From NCBI GenBank assembly GCA_036495525.1, contig DASXMR010000023.1, forward strand, positions 186,001 through 250,000: DNA of 64,000 nt. Direction: 5' to 3'. Numbering within the stretch: position 1 is the stretch's first letter; the number at the start of each line of letters is the position of its first letter. Shown here piece by piece: positions 35,406 to 47,711 of the stretch. This stretch comes from DASXMR01 sp036495525 (lineage in GTDB: Bacteria; Actinomycetota; Actinomycetes; Streptosporangiales; Streptosporangiaceae). A program made the translations under genes and the position numbers. Under the pieces are notes generated by a model. It was not told the origin of the DNA. It did no database searches and saw nothing but the letters and a program-made list of their open reading frames with translations.

Positions 35406-35489
35406 ATGACCGATCAGCGGCACGGCAAGGCTGAGCTCCCGGCATGCGGGCTCCGGACGCGAGTGCCGCGGGCAGCGGCGGCCGGATGA
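35406..35489 (+). CDS. 27-codon leaderless ORF coupled to the TIGR02234-like gene
   Basis: ATG just after a -10 box; frame of 27 codons whose TGA overlaps the next ATG (ATGA). It begins MTDQRHGKAELPACG and has no Trp codon, so it is not a classical trp attenuator peptide. It may serve only to couple translation of the membrane protein from a leaderless mRNA. No homologue recognised. Confidence 0.35.
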   Translation: MTDQRHGKAELPACGLRTRVPRAAAAG

Positions 35490-36208
35490 GCCGTCAGCCG
35501 CGGCGCACGGCGCGCCGGGAGCTGGCCCTGGTGCTGCTGCCCGGCCTGGCCGGCGCAGGGCTGATACTGCTGGCCATGCGGCAGGGCTGGGCGCACGTCA
35601 CCACCACGGCGCCAAGGCCGTTCCCGTCCGGCACCACGACGGTCACCGGCGAGGACCTGGTCCCCGCCGCCGACGCGCTGGCCATCGCCGCGGTCGCCAG
35701 CCTGGCCGCCGTGCTCGCCACCCGCGGGTTCGCCCGGCGGGTCACCGGCGCCCTGCTTGCCTGCCTCGGGGTCGCCATCGCCGTCGTTTGCGGTACCGCG
35801 ATCTCGGCGGCGAACGTGCTCAGCGCGGCGGCGGCCAGCGCCGACCCGAGCACCTCGTCTGGCATCTCGGCCGGCTCGGTGACCTCGGGCAGCGGCAGCG
35901 GCGCTGGCGCGCTGCCCGTGACCGGATTCCCCGCGCACGCCACGCTGGCCGCGCTTCCCTGGCGCGGCGCCGCCATCGCCGGGGCGATCATCCTGGTGCT
36001 CGCCGGCGCGCTGGTGACCTGGCGGGCCGCGCGGCTGCCCGTCATGTCGAGCAGGTACGAGCGGCCGCCCCGCTCGGCCGGCGCCGGGCAGCGCCGGGCA
36101 AGGAAGGCCGCAGACCCGACCGCCAGCATGTGGGAGTCACTGAGCCGGGGCGAGGATCCCACCGCCGCCGGCCAGGAACCGGGACGAACCGGGTCGTCCC
36201 GCAGCTAG
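35486..36208 (+). CDS. Trp-operon-associated membrane protein (TIGR02234 type)
   Basis: 240 residues from the ATG at 35486 (MSRQPRRTARRELALVLLPG). Predicted helices: 13-33, 65-88, 95-118 and 163-185. The pattern ELALVLLPGLAGAGLILLA, VTGEDLVPAADALAIAAVA, ATRGFARRVTGALLACLG matches the small membrane protein found before trpC in many actinobacteria. Function unknown; a link to tryptophan synthesis rests on context. trpE, its usual upstream neighbour, is not present. Confidence 0.8.
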   Translation: MSRQPRRTARRELALVLLPGLAGAGLILLAMRQGWAHVTTTAPRPFPSGTTTVTGEDLVPAADALAIAAVASLAAVLATRGFARRVTGALLACLGVAIAVVCGTAISAANVLSAAAASADPSTSSGISAGSVTSGSGSGAGALPVTGFPAHATLAALPWRGAAIAGAIILVLAGALVTWRAARLPVMSSRYERPPRSAGAGQRRARKAADPTASMWESLSRGEDPTAAGQEPGRTGSSRS

Positions 36209-36242
36209 GCTGCCGTGGGACGCCCGACGACTAACCGGGCGC

Positions 36243-36248
36243 TACCCT
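36243..36248 (+). promoter_or_regulatory. Possible -10 (TACCCT) for the gene at 36296
   Basis: TACCCT lies 47 nt before the 36296 ATG and just after the preceding gene. No convincing -35. Confidence 0.3.
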
Positions 36249-36295
36249 CAGAGCTGAGGTCCGGCCGCAGCGGCTGGCAGGCCACGGAGGTGACC

Positions 36296-36796
36296 ATGGG
36301 CGCAGCAGGCGATCCGGCTGACCTGCACGCTGCCGAGCCGCTGCAGCGGCCAGCGGCGCAGGACCGGCCGGCCCAGATCGTCGCCATGGTGACCCGGCTG
36401 GTGGTGGCGCAGGCCACGCTGTCCGCCGCGATCAGCGTCTTCTTCAAGGGCCGCAACATGCCCTGGACGGTGTTCACGGTGCTGCTGGCCATCGGCGTGT
36501 GCTGCCTGGCCGCCATGGTGCGCTCAGGCAGTCACTCCGCCTGGGTCGTCGCGGTCAGCTTCGAGACGTTCTTCGGTGCCATCGGCCTGTACCGGTTCGT
36601 CACGGTCAGGTACCTCGGCGGCACCCTGTTCGCCCTCATCGCGCTTGGCGTGCTCGCGCATCCTTCGGTGATCAGTGCCTTCGGCGGGGCGACGCGGCGC
36701 AGCGCCGGGCGCCTCCAGACGCCCAGGGCCGATCCCGCAGCGGAAGCGCTGGCAGAGTCAGCGCCAGGGCCGATCGGCAGCCGCACCGTCGGCTGA
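36296..36796 (+). CDS. Small four-helix membrane protein
   Basis: 166 residues from the ATG at 36296, which has a strong GGAGGTGA site just upstream; an earlier in-frame ATG at 36215 is less likely. Four hydrophobic segments (about 55-70, 76-92, 100-118, 122-140), e.g. WTVFTVLLAIGVCCLAAMV. Acidic N-terminus and Ala/Pro-rich C-terminus. Not recognised; context between the TIGR02234-like gene and trpC is where other actinobacteria carry small membrane proteins. Confidence 0.7.
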   Translation: MGAAGDPADLHAAEPLQRPAAQDRPAQIVAMVTRLVVAQATLSAAISVFFKGRNMPWTVFTVLLAIGVCCLAAMVRSGSHSAWVVAVSFETFFGAIGLYRFVTVRYLGGTLFALIALGVLAHPSVISAFGGATRRSAGRLQTPRADPAAEALAESAPGPIGSRTVG

Positions 36797-36854
36797 CCCG
36801 CGGGCAGGCGGCCGCCGGGTCAGGGTAGCCGCGCAGCCCGGCACCGTGCCTCGC

Positions 36855-36860
36855 TACCAT
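36855..36860 (+). promoter_or_regulatory. Possible -10 (TACCAT) for trpCBA
   Basis: TACCAT is 41 nt upstream of the trpC GTG. The short leader has no Trp codons and no attenuator-like hairpin. Confidence 0.4.
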
Positions 36861-36901
36861 CGAGAGGCAACGCATCCCACCCCGAGGGGGCAGCAGACCG
36901 C

Positions 36902-37717
36902 GTGAGCGTGCTCGACGAGATCCTCGAGGGCGTGCGTGCTGACCTGGCTAGCCGGCAGCAGCATGCGCCGCTTGAGCGGCTGAAGGAGATGGCCGCCCGG
37001 GCAGCGTCCCCATGCGACGTGATGGCCGCGCTGAAAGGCCCGGATGTCGCGGTCATTGCCGAGGTCAAGCGGTCTAGCCCGTCGAAGGGCGCGCTGGCCG
37101 CGATCGCCGACCCGGCCGCGCTGGCGGCGGACTACGAGGCCGGCGGCGCCCGGGTGATCAGCGTCCTCACCGAGTCCCGGCGATTCGGCGGCAGCATGCA
37201 GGACCTGGCCGCGGTGCGGGAAGCCGTTGCCGTGCCGGTGCTGCGCAAGGACTTCATCGTCAGCTCTTACCAGCTCTGGGAGGCCAGGGCGCACGGCGCC
37301 GACCTGGCGCTGCTGATCGTGGCGGCGCTGGAGCAGAACGCGCTGGTGTCACTCGTCGAGCGGGCGGTGTCGATCGGGCTGGTGCCGCTGGTCGAGGTGC
37401 ACACCGAAGCCGAGCTTGACCGCGCGGTCGAGGCCGGGGCGCAGGTCATCGGCGTGAACGCGCGCAATCTCGCCACCCTGCAGGTCGACCGGACCGTCTT
37501 CGCCAGGATCGCGCCGCTGATCCCTGATGGCGTGATCAAGATCGCCGAGTCCGGCGTCCGCGGCCCGCACGACCTGCTCGCCTACGCAGCATCCGGTGCC
37601 GACGCGGTACTGGTGGGGGAGAGCCTGGTCACCGGCAAGGATCCCCGCTCAGCCGTCGCCGACCTGGTCACGGCCGGCTCGCACCCGGCACTGCGATCGG
37701 ACCGGGGTAACACGTGA
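36902..37717 (+). CDS. trpC: TrpC, indole-3-glycerol-phosphate synthase
   Basis: Converts CdRP to indole-3-glycerol phosphate. 271 residues, GTG start. TIM-barrel motifs: VIAEVKRSSPSKG (catalytic Lys), YEAGGARVISVLTE, VLRKDFIVSSYQLWEARA, GLVPLVEVHTEAELDRAV, IGVNARNL, IAESGVRGPHDL and DAVLVGESLVTG. Coupled to trpB by a GTGA overlap. Confidence 0.97.
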   Translation: MSVLDEILEGVRADLASRQQHAPLERLKEMAARAASPCDVMAALKGPDVAVIAEVKRSSPSKGALAAIADPAALAADYEAGGARVISVLTESRRFGGSMQDLAAVREAVAVPVLRKDFIVSSYQLWEARAHGADLALLIVAALEQNALVSLVERAVSIGLVPLVEVHTEAELDRAVEAGAQVIGVNARNLATLQVDRTVFARIAPLIPDGVIKIAESGVRGPHDLLAYAASGADAVLVGESLVTGKDPRSAVADLVTAGSHPALRSDRGNT

Positions 37718-38985
37718 CCAGCACGCCGCCAGTGCTGCCAGGCGCTGCCGTGCTGCCGGGCACGTCCGAGCAGCCGGACCAGGCCGGGCACTTCGGCACG
37801 TTCGGCGGCCGGATCGCGCCGGAAGCGCTGATGTCGGCGCTCGACGAGCTGACCACCGCCTTCAGCACGGCCAGCAAGGACCCGGCGTTCACGGCCGAGC
37901 TAGCTGCGCTGCGCCGGGACTACATCGGCCGGCCGACTCCCCTGACCGAGGTGCCGCGGTTCGCCGCGCAGGCCGGCTGCGGCCGGGTCTTCCTCAAGCG
38001 CGAGGATCTCGCGCACACCGGGTCGCACAAGATCAATAACGCCATCGGCCAGGTACTGCTCACCAGGTGGATGGGCAAGCCAAGGGTGATCGCCGAGACC
38101 GGCGCCGGCATGCACGGCGTTGCCACCGCCACCGCCTGCGCGCTGCTCGGCCTTGAGTGCGTCGTCTACATGGGCGAGGTCGATACCCGCCGGCAGGCGC
38201 TGAACGTCGCCAGGATGCGGATGCTCGGCGCCGAGGTGGTGCCGGTGCGCACCGGCAGCAGGACGCTGAAGGACGCCATGAACGAGGCGTTCCGCGACTG
38301 GGTCGCCACCGTCGACCGCACGCACTACTGCATCGGCTCGGTCGGCGGCCCGCACCCGTTCCCTTTCATGGTGCGCGAGTTCCAGCGGATCATCGGCATC
38401 GAGGCGCGGCAGCAGGTGCTGGACGCCGCCGGCCGGCTGCCGGACGCCGTGCTGGCCTGCGTGGGCGGCGGCTCGAACGCGATCGGCGCGTTTCACGCGT
38501 TCATCCCTGACCAGTCCGTGGCGCTGGTCGGCCTCGAGGCTGGCGGCGAGGGCCTGGTCCCCGGCCGGCATGCCGCGACGCTCACGGCCGGCTCAGCCGG
38601 GGTGCTGCACGGCATGCGCACGCTGCTGCTGCAGGACTCCGACGGGCAGACGCTGGACACCCACTCGATCTCCGCCGGGCTCGACTACCCAGGCGTCGGC
38701 CCGGAGCACGCCTGGCTGCAGGACAGCGGCCGGGCCAGCTACCGCGCCATCTCCGACGCTGAGGCGATGGCGGGCTTCGCCGTGCTGTGCCGGACCGAGG
38801 GCATCATCCCGGCCATCGAGTCCGCGCACGCGGTGGCCGGCGCGCTGCAGGCAGGACGCGAACTGGGCGGCGACGCGGTGCTGCTGGTCAACCTGTCCGG
38901 GCGCGGCGACAAGGACATGGACACCGCGGTCAAGTGGTTCGGCTACGCCGGCGAGCAGGCCTGCTACGACGGCGGCCAGGCGTGA
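37714..38985 (+). CDS. trpB: TrpB, tryptophan synthase beta chain
   Basis: PLP enzyme joining indole and serine. 423 residues. GHFGTFGGRIAPEALMSAL at the N-terminus; the PLP lysine lies in LAHTGSHKINNAIGQ; AETGAGMHGVATATA; GSVGGPHPFPFMVREFQ; the phosphate loop VGGGSNAIGAFHAF. GTG start and both ends overlap neighbours, so trpC, trpB and trpA are co-translated. Confidence 0.98.
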   Translation: MTSTPPVLPGAAVLPGTSEQPDQAGHFGTFGGRIAPEALMSALDELTTAFSTASKDPAFTAELAALRRDYIGRPTPLTEVPRFAAQAGCGRVFLKREDLAHTGSHKINNAIGQVLLTRWMGKPRVIAETGAGMHGVATATACALLGLECVVYMGEVDTRRQALNVARMRMLGAEVVPVRTGSRTLKDAMNEAFRDWVATVDRTHYCIGSVGGPHPFPFMVREFQRIIGIEARQQVLDAAGRLPDAVLACVGGGSNAIGAFHAFIPDQSVALVGLEAGGEGLVPGRHAATLTAGSAGVLHGMRTLLLQDSDGQTLDTHSISAGLDYPGVGPEHAWLQDSGRASYRAISDAEAMAGFAVLCRTEGIIPAIESAHAVAGALQAGRELGGDAVLLVNLSGRGDKDMDTAVKWFGYAGEQACYDGGQA

Positions 38986-39809
38986 GCCCGGTCAGCGAGG
39001 CGTTCAGCCGGGCGGCTGCGCAGGACAGGGCCGCGCTCGTCGGCTACCTGCCGGCCGGGTACCCCAGCGTCGACGGTGCCATCGCCGGGGCGCTGGCCAT
39101 CGCCGAGGCCGGCGCGGACGTCATCGAGATCGGACTGCCTTACTCGGATCCGCTGATCGACGGCCCGGTGATTCAGGACGCCGTGCATCACGCGCTCACC
39201 GGCGGCACCAGGGTGGCGGACGTGCTGCGCACGGTCGAGGCCATCGCCGGGGCCGGCGTGGCCGTGCTGATCATGACGTACTGGAACCCGGTGGAGCACT
39301 ACGGCGTGGCTTCGTTCGCCCGCGATCTTGCCACCGCCGGGGGCAGCGGGCTGATTACCCCTGACCTCACGCCTGAGGAGGCCGGGCCCTGGCTGGAAGC
39401 GGCGGATCAGCACGGGCTTGACCCGGTGTTCCTGATCGCGCCCAGTTCTTCTGACCAGCGCATCGGCCTGATCACATCGGTCTGCCGTGGCTTCGTCTAC
39501 GCCGCGTCGCTGATGGGGGTCACCGGCGCCAGACAGAGCGTCAGCGGCCAGGCAGCCGGCCTGGTCGGCCGGGCGAAGCAGCACACCAGCCTGCCGGTAG
39601 CCGTCGGGCTCGGCGTCCGGGACGGCGCGCAGGCGGCCGAGGTGGCCGGGTTCGCCGACGGGGTGGTAGTCGGCTCGGCGTTCGTGCAGCGGCTCGCCAG
39701 CGCGCCGGACCAGTCAGCCGGGCTCGAGAGCCTGCGCAGCCTCACCGCTGAGCTCGCCGCTGGCGTGCGTGCCGGAAGAGCGCCAAGCGAGGCCCCCCTG
39801 CCGACCTGA
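38982..39809 (+). CDS. trpA: TrpA, tryptophan synthase alpha chain
   Basis: Cleaves indole-3-glycerol phosphate and channels indole to TrpB. 275 residues from the GTG at 38982. Motifs: LVGYLPAGYPSVDGAI, GADVIEIGLPYSDPLIDGPV (catalytic Glu and Asp), LITPDLTPEEAGPW, FVYAASLMGVTGARQSV and VGLGVRDGAQAAEVAGFADG-type phosphate loop. The end of the trp unit; the 240 bp after it are the gltB control region. Confidence 0.97.
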   Translation: MSPVSEAFSRAAAQDRAALVGYLPAGYPSVDGAIAGALAIAEAGADVIEIGLPYSDPLIDGPVIQDAVHHALTGGTRVADVLRTVEAIAGAGVAVLIMTYWNPVEHYGVASFARDLATAGGSGLITPDLTPEEAGPWLEAADQHGLDPVFLIAPSSSDQRIGLITSVCRGFVYAASLMGVTGARQSVSGQAAGLVGRAKQHTSLPVAVGLGVRDGAQAAEVAGFADGVVVGSAFVQRLASAPDQSAGLESLRSLTAELAAGVRAGRAPSEAPLPT

Positions 39810-39910
39810 CGGTCAGACGGGCGTCAGTCGTGGACGGCCCCTGGGCTCGTGCGGTTCAGCCTGGCTGCCCGGCTGTCAGGATTCAGCCGGCAATCCCGAA
39901 AGTTACCTGC

Positions 39911-39940
39911 TGGTATCGAGTGCGGCGCACTCGTTACAAT
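39911..39940 (+). promoter_or_regulatory. gltB promoter with palindrome in the spacer
   Basis: TACAAT (39935-39940) is a near-perfect -10. The region 18 bp upstream reads TGGTAT, a weak -35. Between them is a perfect inverted repeat, CGAGTGC-GGC-GCACTCG (39917-39933), ending 1 bp before the -10 box. A protein bound there would face RNA polymerase directly. It does not resemble a GlnR box. Confidence 0.55.
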
Positions 39941-40049
39941 CATCTTGCGAGTTCCGGCCCGCGGCCGACCGGACCCGGCGGCGCTCGCGTCAGGGCCACT
40001 GTCGTCCCGACCCCACCACCCGATGGCGGACGAGACGACAGGAGAGCTG

Positions 40050-44807
<4,758 letters not shown>

Positions 44808-44817
44808 GGGGCAGGCG

Positions 44818-46401
44818 ATGGCAGACCCGAAGGGCTTCCTGGCCACACCGAGGCAAGGGCCTGGCCGCCGGCCGGCCAGGCTGCGGATCACTGACTGGCG
44901 CGAGGTCAGCACCCCGCTGCCGGCGGGCGAGCTGCGTCGCCAGGCGGGCAGGTGCATGGACTGCGGCATCCCGTTCTGCCACCAGGGCTGCCCGCTCGGC
45001 AACCTGATCCCGGAGTGGAACGAGCTGACCAGGCGCGGCGACTGGCGTGAAGCGGCCGAGCGGCTGCACGCCACCAACAATTTCCCCGAGTTCACCGGGA
45101 AGCTTTGCCCGGCTCCGTGCGAGTCGGCCTGCGTGCTCGGCATCAGCGCCGAGCCAGTGACGATCAAGCAGGTCGAGGCTCAGATCATCGACCGGGCCTG
45201 GGCGCAGGGGTGGGTCGTGCCGCGGCCGCCGTCGGCCGCCGCCCGGCAGGCCGGCCGGCCGGTGGCGGTGATCGGCTCGGGCCCCGCTGGCCTCGCCGCC
45301 GCGCAGCAGCTCAGCCGCGCCGGGCACGCGGTCACCGTGTACGAGCGCAGCGACGCGCCAGGCGGGCTGCTGCGCTACGGCATCCCGGAGTTCAAGCTGG
45401 AGAAGCGCCACCTGGACCGGCGGCTGGGGCAGCTGCGCGCCGAGGGTACGGCCTTCCGCTGCGGCGTGGAGGCCGGCCGGGACGTGCCTGCCGCCAGCCT
45501 GCAGGCCGGATACGACGCGATAGTTCTGGCCGGCGGTGCCACCGTGGCGCGCGGTCTGCCGGTGCCCGGCGCCGGCCTGGACGGGATCCACCAGGCCATG
45601 GAGTACCTGCCGCTGGCCAACCGCGCCGTCACCGCGCAGCAGGCCAGCCGGACCCCGGCAGGCGGCCAGGCGCCAGGCCGCGGCGCCGGCGGCCTTGACT
45701 CGCACGCCAGGCCGGCCAGCGTGATTCCTGAGCGGGGCCCGGCCGGCAGCGATGCCGCCGGGGGCGGCGAGCCGGCCATCTCCGCCCGCGGCAGGCACGT
45801 GGTGATCATCGGCGGTGGCGACACCGGCGCCGACTGCCTGGGCAGCGCGCTGCGGCAGGGCGCCGCGTCGGTGACGCAGCTGGAGATCATGCCGCGGCCG
45901 CCGGGAACCCGCCCGGCCGGCCAGCCATGGCCGGTCCACCCGGCCGTCTACCGCGTCTCCAGCGCGCACGAGGAGGGCGGTGAGCGCGCGTACGGAGTTT
46001 CCACGCTTGAGTTCCGCGGCGACGCCGCCGGCCGGGTGCGCGCGCTGCTGGTCGCCGACGTGGCGCCGCCGGAGCGGGGTCTCGCCGCCCTGCCGGGCAC
46101 CGAGCGGGAGCTGCCGTGCGACCTGGTGCTGCTCGCGCTCGGTTTCACCGGCCCGCAGCGGGACGGGCTGCTTGACGACCTCGGGGTCGGTTTCGACGAG
46201 CGCGGGAACGTGCGCAGGGACGAGAACTACGCCACCGGCGTGCCCGCCGTGTTCGTCGCCGGTGACATGGGCCGCGGCCAGTCGCTGATCGTCTGGGCGA
46301 TCGCCGAGGGCAGGTCGGCCGCCGCCTGCGTGGACGCCTACCTGGCCGGCCGGACAACGCTGCCGCTGGCGATCGAGCCGGCCGCCAGGCCGCTGAGCTA
46401 G
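44818..46401 (+). CDS. gltD: GltD, glutamate synthase small subunit
   Basis: Passes electrons from NAD(P)H to GltB. 527 residues, 10 nt after gltB. 4Fe-4S motif CMDCGIPFCHQGCPLG, then CPAPCESACV; FAD loop VAVIGSGPAGLAAAQQL; NAD(P)H loop VVIIGGGDTGADCLGSAL; C-terminal VFVAGDMGRGQSLIVWAI. A Gly/Ala/Pro-rich insert of about 45 residues (near 275-320) separates the two nucleotide-binding halves and is longer than usual. Confidence 0.96.
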   Translation: MADPKGFLATPRQGPGRRPARLRITDWREVSTPLPAGELRRQAGRCMDCGIPFCHQGCPLGNLIPEWNELTRRGDWREAAERLHATNNFPEFTGKLCPAPCESACVLGISAEPVTIKQVEAQIIDRAWAQGWVVPRPPSAAARQAGRPVAVIGSGPAGLAAAQQLSRAGHAVTVYERSDAPGGLLRYGIPEFKLEKRHLDRRLGQLRAEGTAFRCGVEAGRDVPAASLQAGYDAIVLAGGATVARGLPVPGAGLDGIHQAMEYLPLANRAVTAQQASRTPAGGQAPGRGAGGLDSHARPASVIPERGPAGSDAAGGGEPAISARGRHVVIIGGGDTGADCLGSALRQGAASVTQLEIMPRPPGTRPAGQPWPVHPAVYRVSSAHEEGGERAYGVSTLEFRGDAAGRVRALLVADVAPPERGLAALPGTERELPCDLVLLALGFTGPQRDGLLDDLGVGFDERGNVRRDENYATGVPAVFVAGDMGRGQSLIVWAIAEGRSAAACVDAYLAGRTTLPLAIEPAARPLS

Positions 46402-46469
46402 CGCGCTGTCCGGCCGGCTCCGCCAGCCTGTCCGGCCGCGGCGCTGAGCCCGCCGGTCGCGCCGGCGGT

Positions 46470-46500
46470 CAGCCATCCGGCTGCTGCGCTCGGATGGCTG
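46470..46500 (+). terminator. Hairpin after gltBD
   Basis: Perfect 10-bp stem CAGCCATCCG / CGGATGGCTG with an 11-nt loop, 69 bp after the gltD stop, followed by CTTCAC. A factor-independent terminator of the U-poor actinobacterial kind. Confidence 0.6.
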
Positions 46501-46543
46501 CTTCACAAGCGGGGCAAACAGTGCGAAGAACGGCCAGCGCGGG

Positions 46544-46549
46544 TAACGT
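46544..46549 (+). promoter_or_regulatory. -10 box TAACGT for lgt
   Basis: TAACGT ends 8 nt before the ATG at 46558, suggesting a leaderless transcript. Confidence 0.4.
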
Positions 46550-46557
46550 CACAGGTC

Positions 46558-47436
46558 ATGCCGGCCGCATTCCTGCCGAGCCCGGCTCGGGGTGTCTGGT
46601 ACGCCGGCCCGGTGCCGCTGCGCGGATCTGCGCTGTGCCTGGTGCTCGGCGTGCTGGCGGCCTTGTGGCTGGCAAGCCGGCGCTACCGCGCGCTCGGCGG
46701 CCGGCCAGCCGTGATCCTGGACATCGCGACGCTCGCCGTGCCGGCCGGCCTCGTCGGCGCCCGCCTGTACGGCGTGCTGACCAGGTACAGCGACTACTTC
46801 GGCCAGGGCCGGGACCTGACCGGCGTGCTGCGGATCTGGGACGGCGGACTCGGCCTGCCCGGCGGCCTGGTCGCCGGCGGCGCGGCGGCGTGGTGGTGGT
46901 GCCGCCGCGCCGGGATCAGCCCGCGCCCGCTCGCTGCCGCGGTGGCGCCGGCTCTCGCGGTCGGGCACGCGATCGAGGTCTGGGGGAACTGGTTCGGCCA
47001 GTCGATGTACGGGCCTCCGTCGGCGCTGCCGTGGGCGGTAGAGATCGCGCCCGAGCACCGGTTTACCGGGTACGAGAGCTTCGCGACCTTCCAGCCGGTC
47101 TTCCTGTACGACTCGGCCTGGGCGCTGGTCGTCGGCGGGGTGGTGAGTTACGCCATCCGGTGGCTGCTGCTGAGCGGCGATCGCGCGATCGCGCTATACG
47201 CCGGGCTGTACGCGGCTGGCGCGTTCGGCGCGGAACTGCTGCTGATCGGGGACTCGGCCCGGCCGCCGGCCGCGCGGTTCAGCGAGGCCGGCGCCGTGCT
47301 CGTGGTGGTCGCGGTCATGGTCTACCTGTACCTGACCAGGTACCGGAAGGGGCCCGACCTGGTCCAGCTGGCCGACGCCGGCCCAGCGCATGTCGGCGAC
47401 GGCGCGGCGAAGGCCGTTCCGGCAGCGGGGGAGTGA
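46558..47436 (+). CDS. lgt: Lgt-family prolipoprotein diacylglyceryl transferase, divergent active-site loop
   Basis: Lgt moves diacylglycerol from phosphatidylglycerol to the lipobox cysteine. 292 residues, seven predicted helices. The N-terminus is classic (FLPSPARGVW, GPVPLRGSALCLVLGV, PAGLVGARLYGVLTRY, LRIWDGGLGLPGGLVAGG) and FATFQPVFLYDS is present. The Lgt signature, normally G-R-x-G-N-x-x-N-x-E, reads IEVWGNWFGQSMYG here: the conserved Gly-Arg is Glu-Val and the later Asn and Glu are Gly and Ser. In E. coli that Arg is essential. This copy may be inactive or specialised, with a canonical Lgt elsewhere. Confidence 0.85.
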   Translation: MPAAFLPSPARGVWYAGPVPLRGSALCLVLGVLAALWLASRRYRALGGRPAVILDIATLAVPAGLVGARLYGVLTRYSDYFGQGRDLTGVLRIWDGGLGLPGGLVAGGAAAWWWCRRAGISPRPLAAAVAPALAVGHAIEVWGNWFGQSMYGPPSALPWAVEIAPEHRFTGYESFATFQPVFLYDSAWALVVGGVVSYAIRWLLLSGDRAIALYAGLYAAGAFGAELLLIGDSARPPAARFSEAGAVLVVVAVMVYLYLTRYRKGPDLVQLADAGPAHVGDGAAKAVPAAGE

Positions 47437-47554
47437 TCGTTTCCAGCTAGGCAAGTACTTGCCGGCCGAGTGCGAGAGGGAGGCTTGGTACCCCGTGTCC
47501 GTCAGAAGGGGATAAGCGACGCGCAAAGTCAGCCGGAAAGGCAGCCACGATCTG

Positions 47555-47639
47555 TGCCGAGAGCGGGACTCGAACCCGCACGCCCTCTCGGGCAGATTCT
47601 TTTGAGGAATCCGCGTATACCTAATTTCGCCATCTCGGC
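47555..47639 (-). tRNA. tRNA-Leu (anticodon CAA)
   Basis: On the minus strand the acceptor arms GCCGAGA (47639-47633) and TCTCGGC (47562-47556) pair perfectly. The anticodon arm is GATTC-CTCAAAA-GAATC, giving anticodon CAA, which reads UUG. A long variable arm (GCCC-GAGA-GGGC) marks a class II tRNA, and the T arm is GCGGG-TTCGAGT-CCCGC. The 3' CCA is not encoded. Confidence 0.96.
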
Positions 47640-47711
47640 AGGGTTTGCGATGTTCTGCCCGGATCAGCTCCCTCGTCAGAGTACCGCAGTAGTAAACGGT
47701 ACGCTCAACCA

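Noticed and set aside
36797..36901. trp attenuator before trpC
   Set aside because: No leader peptide with Trp codons and no alternative hairpins in the 105-nt interval.
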